Source: an uncultured Alphaproteobacteria bacterium (lineage in GTDB: Bacteria; Pseudomonadota; Alphaproteobacteria; GCA-2731375). From it: a DNA stretch of 64,000 bases. The number at the start of each line of letters is the position of its first letter. Positions within the stretch are counted from its first letter, which is position 1. The stretch is from contig CATOSZ010000003.1 of assembly GCA_951812805.1 (NCBI GenBank), forward strand, positions 450,557 through 514,556, written 5' to 3'. Position numbers and translations under genes: made by a program. Below, piece after piece: positions 24,512-33,950 of the stretch. The notes under the pieces are model-generated. The model ran no database searches. It saw only the letters and a program-made list of their open reading frames with translations, and was not told the DNA's origin.

Positions 24512-25594
24512 TCAATCGCCCGCGATGAAGGCCTCGCAGCCGGCGCGGGCGGCCTCGTCGCGCATCTGTTGCGGCGGGGTCTTCATGTAATAGGCCGACG
24601 GCGCCGCCAACGGGCCGCCTTCCGCGCGCTCGAGGCCGAGCTTGGCGCAACGCACGGCATCGATCACCACGCCAGCGCTGTTGGGTGAGTCCTGCACCGA
24701 AAGGCGCAGCTCCAGCTCGATCGGCGCGCCGCCGAAGCCGGTCCCCTCCATGCGGATGAAGGCGACTTTGTTGTCGTCCTGCCAGGGCACGTAGTCGGAG
24801 GGACCGATGTGGATCTGCGCGGCCTCCAGCGGCACGTCGAGCTGGGACTGCACGGACCCGGTCTTGGAGCGCTTCTTCGACTGCAAGCGATCGAGCGCCC
24901 GCATGTTGAGGAAGTCCGTGTTGCCGCCGGTGTTCAGCTGATAGGTCCGATCGACGCTGTAGCCGCGATCGTTGAACAGGCGGGCAAGGTTGCGGTGCAC
25001 GATGGTGGCGCCGACCTGGCTCTTGATGTCGTCGCCGACAATCGGCAGCCCGGCCTGGCGAAACCGCTCCGCCCATTCGGGGTTGGAGGCGATGAAGACC
25101 GGAACGCAGTTGACCATGGCGACGCCCGCCTGCAGGCAGGCCTCGGCATAGTGACGCACCGCTTGTTCCGAGCCGACGGGGAGATAGCAGACCAGGACCT
25201 CCGCCCCGCTATCTCGCAGCCGCGCGGCGACGTCCACCGGGTCGGCATCCGAGAGGCGGAAAGCCTCGTCCTCGTCGAATTCGTCCATGTGCTCGGCGAA
25301 ACCGTCGAGCACCGGCCCCATCTCGACCACGGGACCGGGTCGCGACAGCTTCTCCTGGAAGACCCGGCTGCAGTTCGGCGGCGCGAAGATCGCTTCGGCG
25401 AGGGGACGGCCGACTTTGCGGGAATCGACATCGAAGGCGGCGACGAAATCCAAATCGTGCGGCCGCCAGCCGCCGATGTCGGGATGCATCAATCCCGCGA
25501 CACCCTGCTGGTTGCCCGCGTAATAGTCCACGCCCTGGACCAGTGAACTCGCACAATTGCCGACGCCGGCAATCGCTATCCTGATGTTCGCCAT
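24512..25594 (-). CDS. ino1: Inositol-3-phosphate synthase
   Basis: Product of 360 residues, the prokaryotic-length form of myo-inositol-1-phosphate synthase. IAGVGNCASSLVQG is the NAD-binding loop, CVPVFIASNPEW and DDIKSQVGATIVHRNLARLF are conserved around the active site, and LNTGGNTDFLNM is diagnostic. It isomerises glucose-6-phosphate to myo-inositol-3-phosphate in the cytoplasm, for inositol lipids or compatible solutes. The ATG at 25594 follows GAGGAT. It stands alone, convergent with the MetE-like gene. Inositol synthesis is not universal in proteobacteria, so presence here is informative. Confidence 0.92.
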   Translation of the reverse strand: MANIRIAIAGVGNCASSLVQGVDYYAGNQQGVAGLMHPDIGGWRPHDLDFVAAFDVDSRKVGRPLAEAIFAPPNCSRVFQEKLSRPGPVVEMGPVLDGFAEHMDEFDEDEAFRLSDADPVDVAARLRDSGAEVLVCYLPVGSEQAVRHYAEACLQAGVAMVNCVPVFIASNPEWAERFRQAGLPIVGDDIKSQVGATIVHRNLARLFNDRGYSVDRTYQLNTGGNTDFLNMRALDRLQSKKRSKTGSVQSQLDVPLEAAQIHIGPSDYVPWQDDNKVAFIRMEGTGFGGAPIELELRLSVQDSPNSAGVVIDAVRCAKLGLERAEGGPLAAPSAYYMKTPPQQMRDEAARAGCEAFIAGD

Positions 25595-25680
25595 ATCCTC
25601 GTTCCGCACCCGTCGACGCCCGGCATCCCGCATCCCGGACCGCTTCGGCCTGGGCCTTTTAGGCGAGCGCGGCGCCGCTG

Positions 25681-26883
25681 TCACCCGGGCGACATGTCGC
25701 GGGCCCGTAAGCGGCGGTCGAGAATGCGGATGCGCGAGTGCAGCTCGTCGCGATCGAGGTAGCAGCCTTGCAGCCGGCGATAGCCGGTGCCCGGATCGAA
25801 GGCGGTGCGGGCATGCAGGATCCGGCGGTTGTCGAAGCCCACCATATCGCCCGGCGCCAGGCGAAAGCGGATCTGGAAGCGCCGCTCCCGCGTCATCGCC
25901 ACGAGCTTGCGATAGGCCCGATAGAGCGGCCCCATCCGCTCCGGCGCGACGTCGTAGGGGCCGCGTAGGAAGTTGCCGATGCGGACCTCCGCCACCCGGC
26001 CGTCGGGCCCGAGGCGGATCATCGGCACGCGGTAGCGATAGTCGCAATCGGGGTCGGTATTGCGGAACTCGACCGCTTCGCCGGTCAAAACATCGTAGGC
26101 TTCCGCATCCTCGGCGGCGAGCGCCTCGGCGATACGAAAGCCGTCGGCGAACAGGCTGTCGCCGCCGCGCGCCTCGTTGGCGTGGCAGTGCAGGAACTGC
26201 AAGCCCGGCATGTATTCCCGGGTCGGCAGGTCGGAGTGCAGCGGCAATTCCAGCGCCGTATAGGCGTTGGAGTTCTTCTCCAGGCTGACGTCGACGTTCC
26301 AGATCGCACCGAAGTTGGTCCAGCGGGCCGGTGCGATGCGCTCGATCAACGGCACCAGGCCATGCTCGCGCACCGGCACGCCGCGCACCAGGGCGATGCC
26401 GAGGTCCCGCAGGCTTTCGAGCCAGCGGAGCGCCGCCACGTCGTCGACCAGCAGCGTATCATGGCCGAAACTCGGCACCGCCCCGTCGAGGCCCGCATCC
26501 CAGAGCCGACGGGTCGAAGCCGGGGCTCTAAGGCTCGCCTCGCCATGGCAATGCGCGCGCAGCCAACCCGGGTGGTAGCGGCTGCGGTGGCCGTCGCCAG
26601 CCCAGGCCACCTCCAACGCGCCGTCGCCCGACACGTGCGCCGCCGCCGCGCGCAGATCTTCCGCCACCGACATGATCTCGAAGCTCTGCTCCCGCGTGAC
26701 CGGGTGGACGCATTCGGCGCACGGACAGTTGTCCCGCAACCAGAGAAAGTGGAACCAACTCTCCCATCCATCCGACCAGGTGATGTGAATGCCGGTGTCG
26801 CCCGATGTGGCCGACGCGAGGTCGTGCCGAACGGGATAGACGTCGAAGTCCGGGGTTTCGAAGTCGACCTCTTGCAACGCCAT
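25681..26883 (-). CDS. Gamma-butyrobetaine hydroxylase-like Fe(II)/2-oxoglutarate dioxygenase
   Basis: Product of 400 residues. The N-terminal small domain has C53-x-C55-x2-C58 (NCPCAECVHP) with a later histidine, the zinc site of gamma-butyrobetaine hydroxylase. The C-terminal TauD-like domain supplies iron ligands H216 and D218 (HSDLP) and H357 (RILHAR). The enzyme would hydroxylate gamma-butyrobetaine to L-carnitine, or a related trimethylammonium substrate. The ATG at 26883 follows GGGAGG, and a BKACE gene 50 bases upstream on the same strand supports carnitine turnover. Confidence 0.85.
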   Translation of the reverse strand: MALQEVDFETPDFDVYPVRHDLASATSGDTGIHITWSDGWESWFHFLWLRDNCPCAECVHPVTREQSFEIMSVAEDLRAAAAHVSGDGALEVAWAGDGHRSRYHPGWLRAHCHGEASLRAPASTRRLWDAGLDGAVPSFGHDTLLVDDVAALRWLESLRDLGIALVRGVPVREHGLVPLIERIAPARWTNFGAIWNVDVSLEKNSNAYTALELPLHSDLPTREYMPGLQFLHCHANEARGGDSLFADGFRIAEALAAEDAEAYDVLTGEAVEFRNTDPDCDYRYRVPMIRLGPDGRVAEVRIGNFLRGPYDVAPERMGPLYRAYRKLVAMTRERRFQIRFRLAPGDMVGFDNRRILHARTAFDPGTGYRRLQGCYLDRDELHSRIRILDRRLRARDMSPG

Positions 26884-26933
26884 GGCGCATCCTCCCGATT
26901 GTGCGGGCCCGGGAAAACGCGCCGCACCCGCCC

Positions 26934-27827
26934 TCACGGGGCGGCGTTGCGCCCCAGGCCCAGGATCTGGCGCCCTTCCTCGGGACTGACGACCCGGGCG
27001 CCGATTTCCTCGACGATGCGCACCGCCTTCTCGACCAGCTGGCCGTTGGAGGCGAAGACGCCGCGTTCGAGATAGAGATTGTCCTCGAGCCCGACCCGGG
27101 CATGCCCGCCGAGCAGCACGGCCTGCGCCACCATCGGCATCTGCATGGCCGAGATGCCGAAGCCGGCCCAGATCGCATCGCTCGGCAATTGTTCCGCCAT
27201 GTGCTTCATGGTCGCCGTATCAGCGGGCGCGCCCCAGGGAATGCCGAGGCAGATCTGGAACAGCGGTGGGCCATCGATCAGCCCTTCCGCGTACATCTGC
27301 TTGGCGAACCAGAGCTGGCCGGTATCGAAGACCTCCAGCTCCGGCTTGACGCCGAGTTCGCGCACCCGTTTCGCCATGGCGCGCAGGATGTTGGGCGTCT
27401 GGATGACCACGTCGGCACCGTCGCCGAAGTTCATCGAGCCGCAGTCGAGCGTGCACATGTCGGGCCGGAGCGCTTCGACATGGGCGAGGCGGGTCATGGC
27501 GTCGACCAAATCGCTGCCCGGCCCGGGCGTCGCCGGGTCCGCGTCGTCGACCACCAAATCGCCGCCCATGCCGGAGGTGAGGTTGATGACGATGTCCCGG
27601 CCGCTGGCCCGCACCGCGTCGACTACCTCGGCATAGAGATCGACGTCGCGCGCGCCCTTTCCCGTCGCCGGATCGCGGACATGGATATGGGCGACGGTGG
27701 CGCCGGCCTCGGCGGCCTCCAACACGGCGGCGGCGATTTCGGCCGGCGTCGTCGGAATGGCGGGGTGCTTGTCGACGGTATCGCCCGCCCCGGTCACGGC
27801 GCAGGTCAGGATCACGTTCTTGTTCAC
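26934..27827 (-). CDS. BKACE family beta-keto acid cleavage enzyme
   Basis: Product of 297 residues. The DUF849/BKACE signatures are the zinc pair HIHVRDP early in the TIM barrel, [10 protein letters not shown], and [12 protein letters not shown] with the conserved glutamate. These enzymes condense a beta-keto acid with acetyl-CoA to give acetoacetyl-CoA and a shorter acyl-CoA or betaine. Beside a gamma-butyrobetaine hydroxylase the best guess is 3-dehydrocarnitine cleavage to glycine betaine. The GTG at 27827 is chosen because similarity to the family begins there ([12 protein letters not shown]). No carnitine dehydrogenase is in the window. Confidence 0.85.
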   Translation of the reverse strand: MNKNVILTCAVTGAGDTVDKHPAIPTTPAEIAAAVLEAAEAGATVAHIHVRDPATGKGARDVDLYAEVVDAVRASGRDIVINLTSGMGGDLVVDDADPATPGPGSDLVDAMTRLAHVEALRPDMCTLDCGSMNFGDGADVVIQTPNILRAMAKRVRELGVKPELEVFDTGQLWFAKQMYAEGLIDGPPLFQICLGIPWGAPADTATMKHMAEQLPSDAIWAGFGISAMQMPMVAQAVLLGGHARVGLEDNLYLERGVFASNGQLVEKAVRIVEEIGARVVSPEEGRQILGLGRNAAP

Positions 27828-28144
27828 GGCTGGGGCCCTCTGAATCGTCCATCCATGGTCGGTAACCCCGAAGCCTCGCCCGATGCGTGGGACGAGTCTA
27901 GGCGCCCCCGCACGCCGGTCCTGCAATTCCGCGTCATCGACCGGGTGAAATTGCGTCACGCAGCACGGATTTTCGCCGGGCGGTTCGGTCGATACCGCCG
28001 GCTGGTCGACAATCGGAGGTAGCGTCTATAGAGTTATGGAAGATTCGTATTGCGTAGGTCTGCGTACGCGTAATTCCGCGTTCGGCCGGGAATCGCGGTT
28101 TTGTATTCGGAGGCGATCGATACCACTTCACGGGGGGATTCATT
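27828..28144. other. Intergenic region between divergent BKACE and radical SAM genes
   Basis: 317 bases without a gene. It must contain both promoters. I see a short palindrome around TGCGTACGCG at 28060-28070 and an AT-rich segment CTATAGAGTTATGG at 28026-28039, but no clear sigma-70 pair or riboswitch. A strong GGGGGG precedes the radical SAM start. Confidence 0.5.
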
Positions 28145-29926
28145 GTGGACGTCCAGACCGTAACCGAGCGCGAAACGTTCCGCGTCATCTTCGTCCAGCC
28201 GTCGCACTATGACGACGACGGCTATGTCATTCAGTGGATCCGCTCGGAGATTCCGTCGAACTCGATGGCGTTGATGAACGGCATCACGCTCGACTGCAAC
28301 GCGCGCCGGGTGCTGGGCGACCATGTCGATATCGACGTCTCCGCCTATGACGAGACCAACACGCGGATCCGGCCGAAGCAGATCATCAAGGACATCGAAC
28401 GCGCGGGCGGCAAGGGCCTGGTGGCGATGGTCGGCGTGCAGTCGAACCAGTTTCCCCGCACCATGGACATCGCCCGGCCGCTGCGCGAGGCGGGCATCCC
28501 GGTCTGCATCGGCGGCTTCCACGTCAGCGGCTGCCTCGCCATGCTGCCGGAGATTCCGCCCGACATCCAGGAAGCGCTCGACATGGGCATCTCGATCTTC
28601 GCCGGCGAGGCCGAGGGCCGTCTCGACGAGGTGCTGCAACACGCCTATGCGGGCGAGCTGAAGCCGATCTACAACCACCTCTCCTCGTTCCCTAGCCTCG
28701 ACGGCGCGCCCATTCCGATCCTGCCGCGCGGCTCGATCCAGCGCACGGTCGACGCCTTCACCAGCTTCGATTCGGGCCGCGGCTGTCCGTTCCAGTGCAG
28801 TTTCTGCACCATCATCAACGTGCAGGGCCGGCAATCGCGCTACCGCTCGGCCGACGACGTCGAGCGGATCATCCGCCAGAACAACGCCCAGGGCATCCGC
28901 AAGTTCTTCATCACCGACGACAATTTGGCGCGCAACGCCAACTGGGAAGCGATCTTCGATCGCATGATCAAGCTGCGCGAGGTGGACGGCATCAAGCTGA
29001 AGCTGATCATCCAGGTCGACACGCTCTGCCACAAGATCGACGGCTTCGTCGAAAAGGCGGCCCGCGCCGGCCTCTCCCGGGTCTATATCGGGCTGGAGAA
29101 CATCAATCCGGAGAACCTGCTGGCGGCACAAAAGCGGCAGAACAAGATCACCGAATACCGCGACATGCTGCAGGCCTGGAAGCGGGTCGGCGCCATGACC
29201 TATTGCGGTTACATCATGGGCTTCCCGACCGACACGCCGGAGCGGATCCTGAACGACATCGAGATCATCAAGCGCGAGCTGCCGGTCGACCTGCTGGAGT
29301 TCTTCGCGCTGACGCCGCTGCCGGGCTCGCAGGACCACAAGGAACTGGCGGCCAAGGGCGTGTGGATGGACCCCGACATGAACAAGTACGACCTGGAGCA
29401 TATCTGCACCGGTCACCCGATCATGTCGCGCGAGGAATTCCAGGGCGTCTACGACGAGGCCTGGCATCGCTTCTATGCCAAGGACCATATCGAGACGATC
29501 CTGCGCCGCGCGGTCGCCTCGGGCATGCGGGGGGGCGCGCTGCGCACCGCGCTGCTGGAATTCTACGGCTGCATCAAAATCGAGGAGGTGCACCCGCTAC
29601 AGGGTGGCATCTTCCGCCGCAAGTACCGCACCGATCGTCGTTCCGGCATGCCGCTCGAAAGCCCGTTCGTGTTCTATCCGAAGTATCTCTGGTCGATGGG
29701 CTCCAAGCTGGTCCGCTTCCTGGCGATGAAGCGGCAGTACGACGGGATCCTGGCCAAGATCCGCAGCGATCCCGCGCAGAAGGACTACACCGACATCTCG
29801 ATCACCCCGGTGGTCGACGAGGAGGTGCAGGAGCTGGAGATCTACCAGGCCAGCGACTCGGCCAAGGCCGCGGTCGCCAAGGCCAAACGGCAACAGGAAA
29901 TCAGCGCGATGCACGTGGCGTCGTGA
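28145..29926 (+). CDS. B12-binding-type radical SAM protein
   Basis: Product of 593 residues. Residues 10-190 resemble a cobalamin-binding Rossmann domain (CIGGFHVSG as the glycine-rich turn) but lack the DxHxxG motif, as usual in class B proteins. The radical SAM domain has C214-x3-C218-x2-C221 in GCPFQCSFC for the 4Fe-4S cluster, then FFITDDNLARN and VYIGLENINPENL. The last 120 residues end in a lysine/alanine helix. Class B enzymes methylate unactivated carbons or remodel lipids and cofactors. It starts with GTG behind GGGGGG. It stands alone, so its substrate is unknown. Confidence 0.82.
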   Translation: MDVQTVTERETFRVIFVQPSHYDDDGYVIQWIRSEIPSNSMALMNGITLDCNARRVLGDHVDIDVSAYDETNTRIRPKQIIKDIERAGGKGLVAMVGVQSNQFPRTMDIARPLREAGIPVCIGGFHVSGCLAMLPEIPPDIQEALDMGISIFAGEAEGRLDEVLQHAYAGELKPIYNHLSSFPSLDGAPIPILPRGSIQRTVDAFTSFDSGRGCPFQCSFCTIINVQGRQSRYRSADDVERIIRQNNAQGIRKFFITDDNLARNANWEAIFDRMIKLREVDGIKLKLIIQVDTLCHKIDGFVEKAARAGLSRVYIGLENINPENLLAAQKRQNKITEYRDMLQAWKRVGAMTYCGYIMGFPTDTPERILNDIEIIKRELPVDLLEFFALTPLPGSQDHKELAAKGVWMDPDMNKYDLEHICTGHPIMSREEFQGVYDEAWHRFYAKDHIETILRRAVASGMRGGALRTALLEFYGCIKIEEVHPLQGGIFRRKYRTDRRSGMPLESPFVFYPKYLWSMGSKLVRFLAMKRQYDGILAKIRSDPAQKDYTDISITPVVDEEVQELEIYQASDSAKAAVAKAKRQQEISAMHVAS

Positions 29927-29939
29927 GACCCCCACCCCC

Positions 29940-31157
29940 TCACCGCACGTCGCGGGCGCGGGAGAAGACGGCGGCGGAGAGGAGGAGGGCGGCGGCCAGG
30001 ACGGCGAAGACGGCCCGGTGGGCGGCCTCGCTGGTGGCGCCGTCGGGGCCGGCCTCGAAGGCGCCGACGATGTGGCCGGTCAGCGCCTGGAAGGTGGAGA
30101 TGCCGAGGAATACGGCCAGGTTCTGCAAGGTCAGGCCGCGGCCGACCAGGTGGTCCGGCAGCACGGCGCGGGCGTGCGCGTGGTTCAGCATGACGAAGCT
30201 GCCGAGCGCGGCGAAACCGATCAGCAGAGCCATCGCCAGCGGGAAGCTCGGCGCTTCCAGCAGGGCGAGCACGATCAACACCGCCGCCGTCACGCTCGCC
30301 GCGGCGACGATCAGCCATTTGCGGCTGGCGAAGTGGCGGTCGAGCCGGCCCCAGGCCATGACGCCCAGGATCGAGGCGACGTTGAGGGCCAGCAGCGCAT
30401 GGCCGCGCTCAGCGACGTCGAAGCCGTGCACGTCGGCGAAATAGCGCCCCGCCCACAGGCCGACGATGGCGAGCAGGCTGGCATAACCGGTGAACTGGAT
30501 GGCGGAGACCAGCCAGAGTTCGCGGTTGCGCAGCACCTCGGCCAGGCCGCGGGCGACCTCGCCCCAGCTTTCGGGCGGCGCGGTTTCCGCCGCCGCACCC
30601 GGCGGATGGTCGCGCACGACGGCATAGAGCAGCAGCGCGGACAACGCCGTCAGCCCGGCCATCGCCCAGAACGAGCCGCGCCAGCCGATCCACTCCGAAA
30701 ACCAGGCGAGCGGCGTGGTACCGAGCAGCGTGCCGACCCCGCCGAGCGCGAACAGCAGGGAGGAGAGCGCGGCGAACCGCCCGGCCGGGAACCAGCGGGC
30801 GATCGCCACCAGGCTGCCCATCAGGCCCGCGGCGCAGCCAATGCCGATGAGGCCGCGGGCCAGCGTCACCGTCAGCGGATCGCGGGCCAGCGCGAAACCG
30901 GCGGAACCCAGCGCCGCCACCAGGAACAGCGCGGACATGGTCCGCCGGGGCCCGAACCGGTCCAGCGCCACGCCGACCGGGATTTGCGCCACCGCGAAGG
31001 ACAGGAAGAAGGCGCCGGTCATCACGCCCATCGCCTCGGCGTCGAGCGCCAGGTCGCTCATTAGTTCCGGCGCGATCACCGCGTTGGCGACGCGGAAGAA
31101 CTGGCTCGCCACATAGGCGGCGCTCAACACGATGAAGATCCGCATCGCCGTCGACAT
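29940..31157 (-). CDS. MFS transporter
   Basis: Product of 405 residues with about 12 membrane segments in two halves. The motif A loop GVALDRFGPRRTM between helices 2 and 3 marks the major facilitator superfamily, and ARGLIGIGCAAGLMGSLVA follows in helix 4. It is an inner-membrane carrier of unknown substrate. It is divergent from the haloacetate-dehalogenase-like hydrolase, so it could import its haloacid, though that is only positional. Start MSTAMRIF at 31157. Confidence 0.88.
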   Translation of the reverse strand: MSTAMRIFIVLSAAYVASQFFRVANAVIAPELMSDLALDAEAMGVMTGAFFLSFAVAQIPVGVALDRFGPRRTMSALFLVAALGSAGFALARDPLTVTLARGLIGIGCAAGLMGSLVAIARWFPAGRFAALSSLLFALGGVGTLLGTTPLAWFSEWIGWRGSFWAMAGLTALSALLLYAVVRDHPPGAAAETAPPESWGEVARGLAEVLRNRELWLVSAIQFTGYASLLAIVGLWAGRYFADVHGFDVAERGHALLALNVASILGVMAWGRLDRHFASRKWLIVAAASVTAAVLIVLALLEAPSFPLAMALLIGFAALGSFVMLNHAHARAVLPDHLVGRGLTLQNLAVFLGISTFQALTGHIVGAFEAGPDGATSEAAHRAVFAVLAAALLLSAAVFSRARDVR

Positions 31158-31243
31158 GGTCGCCGCTTCGCTCTCCACTGGCCCGGGCGCGGGCACGCTG
31201 TCACAATTCGCGACGCAACCCAAGGGCCGAGGGAGGAACCACC

Positions 31244-32146
31244 ATGTTCGAGGACTTCGAGCGCCGCCGCATTCCCGTCAACGGGATAGAGATCAACGCC
31301 GTGCTGGCCGGTGACGAAGGCGCACCACCGGTGCTGCTGCTGCACGGCTATCCCCAGTGCCTGGTCGAATGGCACAAGCTGGCGCCCCTGCTGGCGCGGC
31401 GCTTCCGCGTCGTGGCGACGGACCTGCGCGGCTATGGCGACAGCGACAAGCCGCCCGCCGCCGACGACGATTTCTCCGTCTATTGCAAGCGCCAAACGGC
31501 GGATGACCAGGTGAAGGTCATGGCGGCGCTCGGCCATACGGCCTTCCATGTCGTCGGTCACGACCGCGGCGCCCGGGTCGCCCACCGCATGGCCCTCGAC
31601 ACGCCGGGCGCGGTGTTGAGCTATACCAACATCGACGTCAACGCCTCCCAGGCCGCATTCGAGGCGATGGACGCCGACCTCGCCTATTCCTGGTTTCACT
31701 GGAACCTGATGCGCCAGCCCGCACCTATCCCCGAAACCCTGATCGGCAACAGCGCCGGGCTCTATCTCGATTTCCTGCTCGACACCTGGACCCATGTGGC
31801 GGGCGCGATCACGGAGGAGGCGCGTAGCGAATACCATCGCTGCTTCACGGATCCCGCCTGCATCCGGGCGACCTGCATGGACTACCGTGGTATCACCCTC
31901 GACCTCGAACACGACGAGGCCGATCGCGGGCGTAAGATCACCGCGCCGATGCTGGTCCTGTGGGCCGGCGAAATGGCCAAGCGGCCGGGCTGGCAAACCG
32001 GCAAGAGCATGAGCCTGCTGGAAACCTGGGGCGCACGCGCCGAACAGGTCGAGGGCAAGGCGCTGCCCTGCGGCCACTTCATCCCCGAGGAGATGCCGCA
32101 AGAGGCGGCGGCCGAGATCACCGCCTTCATCGAACGGGTCGCCTGA
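31244..32146 (+). CDS. Fluoroacetate/haloacetate dehalogenase-like alpha/beta hydrolase
   Basis: Product of 300 residues. The nucleophile elbow is GHDRGARVAHR with D107 as nucleophile and R108 and R111 placed to bind the carboxylate. D131, H152, W153, W182 and Y214 follow, with the catalytic histidine in CGHFIPEE near 278. As I recall, fluoroacetate dehalogenase uses D110, R111, R114, D134, H155, W156, W185, Y219 and H280, so most positions match at a constant offset of three. Such enzymes hydrolyse C-F or C-Cl bonds of haloacetates to glycolate. The neighbouring AraC gene and divergent MFS gene may serve it. Confidence 0.85.
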   Translation: MFEDFERRRIPVNGIEINAVLAGDEGAPPVLLLHGYPQCLVEWHKLAPLLARRFRVVATDLRGYGDSDKPPAADDDFSVYCKRQTADDQVKVMAALGHTAFHVVGHDRGARVAHRMALDTPGAVLSYTNIDVNASQAAFEAMDADLAYSWFHWNLMRQPAPIPETLIGNSAGLYLDFLLDTWTHVAGAITEEARSEYHRCFTDPACIRATCMDYRGITLDLEHDEADRGRKITAPMLVLWAGEMAKRPGWQTGKSMSLLETWGARAEQVEGKALPCGHFIPEEMPQEAAAEITAFIERVA

Positions 32147-32214
32147 CCCGCCAAGACGGCATTGAAAGTTGCAGATCGTCCAGATATGTTGGGGCCACGG
32201 CAAAGGAGCATGCC

Positions 32215-33141
32215 ATGGACGTCCTCGACGATATTTTCGACACTCTGGAGTTGCGTGGTGTTCTGTATTTCCGGACGGAGTTTTCAGGTCCCTGGGCGGT
32301 GACCGTGCCGGAACTCGAGCAGGCGGCGCGGTTCCACCTGGTGATGCAAGGCGGCTGTCATGTCGAGATCGAGGGCGGCGGGACGGTTCACCTGAACGCC
32401 GGCGACCTGGTGATGATCCCGCGCGGGCGCTCGCACGTGCTGGCGGACCAGACGGGGCGCAACGCCCGTCCGCTGGAAGCGGTGTTGAGTGATGCGGGCT
32501 ATGACGGCCAGGGCGTTCTGAGCGTCGGCGGGAGCGATCCCGACGCCACGACGCAGATGGTCTGCGGCCACTACAGCTTCCGCAGTCTGGCCGCCCATCC
32601 GATTCTGGGCGCGCTGCCGAACCACATCGTCATCACCGCCTCGGAACGCCTGCGCCACCCCTGGCTGGACGAGCTGCTGCGCATGATGGCGCAACGCGTG
32701 TTCTCGGAAAGCCTCGGCTCGGCGACCTCGGTCAAGCGGCTGTCGGAAATCGTCTTCGCCGAGGTCATTCGCGCCGGCGTCGCGCGGGAGGAGCGGCTGG
32801 GCGCGGTACTTTCCGGCTTCCGCGACCCACAGATCGGCCGCGCCCTGCAGATGATCCATGCCGATCCCGGCAAGCCCTGGACCGTCGCCACCCTGGCGAG
32901 CGAGGTCGCCATGTCGCGGAGCGCCTTCGCCGAGCGGTTCCGCGCCACCGTCGGGCTGGCGCCGATGGGCTATCTCGCCGATTGGCGCTTGCAGAAGGCA
33001 CTCTCGCTGCTGGGCGACCGGCGCACGTCCATCCAGCAAGTGGCGAGCGAGACGGGCTATCTCTCGCCCGCCGCCTTCAGCCGCGCCTTCTCGGCGAAGT
33101 TCGGGGTGCCGCCGGGCGAATACCGTCGTGGCGGCGCCTGA
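32215..33141 (+). CDS. AraC family transcriptional regulator (Cupin_6 type)
   Basis: Product of 308 residues: an N-terminal cupin of the AraC-binding type (residues 1-170, GAGDLVMIPRG-like core) and a C-terminal double helix-turn-helix (MSRSAFAERFRATVG and TGYLSPAAFSRAFSAKFGV). The ATG at 32215 follows AAGGAG, 68 bases after the dehalogenase stop, so they may be co-transcribed. It probably controls the dehalogenase or the divergent transporter; the effector is unknown. Confidence 0.88.
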   Translation: MDVLDDIFDTLELRGVLYFRTEFSGPWAVTVPELEQAARFHLVMQGGCHVEIEGGGTVHLNAGDLVMIPRGRSHVLADQTGRNARPLEAVLSDAGYDGQGVLSVGGSDPDATTQMVCGHYSFRSLAAHPILGALPNHIVITASERLRHPWLDELLRMMAQRVFSESLGSATSVKRLSEIVFAEVIRAGVAREERLGAVLSGFRDPQIGRALQMIHADPGKPWTVATLASEVAMSRSAFAERFRATVGLAPMGYLADWRLQKALSLLGDRRTSIQQVASETGYLSPAAFSRAFSAKFGVPPGEYRRGGA

Positions 33142-33256
33142 GTTTGCAGATCATCCATAAGCGCTTGCACGCCGTCCAAGCCTGCGCCGCCCGGCTTGTC
33201 CGGCCGGACCGTCCGCCCCAGCTTGCCGTCGAAGCAACCTGTGGAGGATCGGAACG

Positions 33257-33886
33257 ATGGTTGAACGGCAAGGCGGAAACGTCAAAGGCAAGAGAGTGCA
33301 CCGGGCGGTCGCCTGGGGGATCCTCGGCGCGGGCCTCCTGGCCCTGGCGGTGCACGGCGTCGTCGCCCAGGCGCAGATGCGTGCGCCGGCCGGCGCGAAG
33401 ATCGACGCGGAGAACAAGACCTCCATTCCCGAGGGCTTTCGCGAATGGCCGTTCCTGGGGGCGCCGCTGACGCCGAACGCGCTCAACGACGGCAAGGCGG
33501 GCTTCCCGGAATTCCATTACGTCTATATCGAGCCCGCAGCCTACGAACACTACAAGAAGACCGGCGAGTTCCCCGACGGCACGACGATCGTGAAGGAGCT
33601 GCTGCTGACGAAGGCGGGCGAGCATCCCGACGGCTCGCGCGACGAAGTCTCGGGCCGGGGCTATTTCCCCGACAGCTTCGCGGGCGTCGACATGATGGTC
33701 AAGGACACGAAGAAGTTCGCCGAAACGAACGGCTGGGGCTTCTTCAACTTCGGCCACAAGGCACCGCCTTACGCCGCGTCGGCGGCCGCCCTGCCGAACG
33801 ACAGCTGCGCCTTCTGCCATACGGCGAACGCCACCTACGACATGGTGTTCACCAAATTCTATCCCATCCTGGGCAAGCCCGAATAA
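33257..33886 (+). CDS. Cytochrome P460 family c-type haem protein
   Basis: Product of 209 residues. A signal anchor at residues 14-37 sends it to the periplasm. The mature part has the cytochrome P460 fold (GFREWPFLG, HYVYIEPAAYEHY, FPDGTTIVKELL) and one haem c motif, CAFCH, at residues 184-188 near the C-terminus. In P460 proteins a lysine cross-links the haem; IVKE contains a candidate. Known members oxidise hydroxylamine or detoxify NO, or are beta-barrel cytochromes c'. It heads a run of periplasmic redox genes, suggesting an electron-transfer or nitrogen-oxide role. Confidence 0.88.
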   Translation: MVERQGGNVKGKRVHRAVAWGILGAGLLALAVHGVVAQAQMRAPAGAKIDAENKTSIPEGFREWPFLGAPLTPNALNDGKAGFPEFHYVYIEPAAYEHYKKTGEFPDGTTIVKELLLTKAGEHPDGSRDEVSGRGYFPDSFAGVDMMVKDTKKFAETNGWGFFNFGHKAPPYAASAAALPNDSCAFCHTANATYDMVFTKFYPILGKPE

Positions 33887-33950
33887 GGCATGACCGAGGA
33901 TCGGGGGCGGCGCGGGCCGCCCCTGTAACGTGCTTTGAAAGGAACGACGA

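Noticed and set aside
28034..29593. 519-residue minus-strand frame opposite the radical SAM gene
   Set aside because: No motif, and its stop pattern is explained by third-position GC of the real gene.
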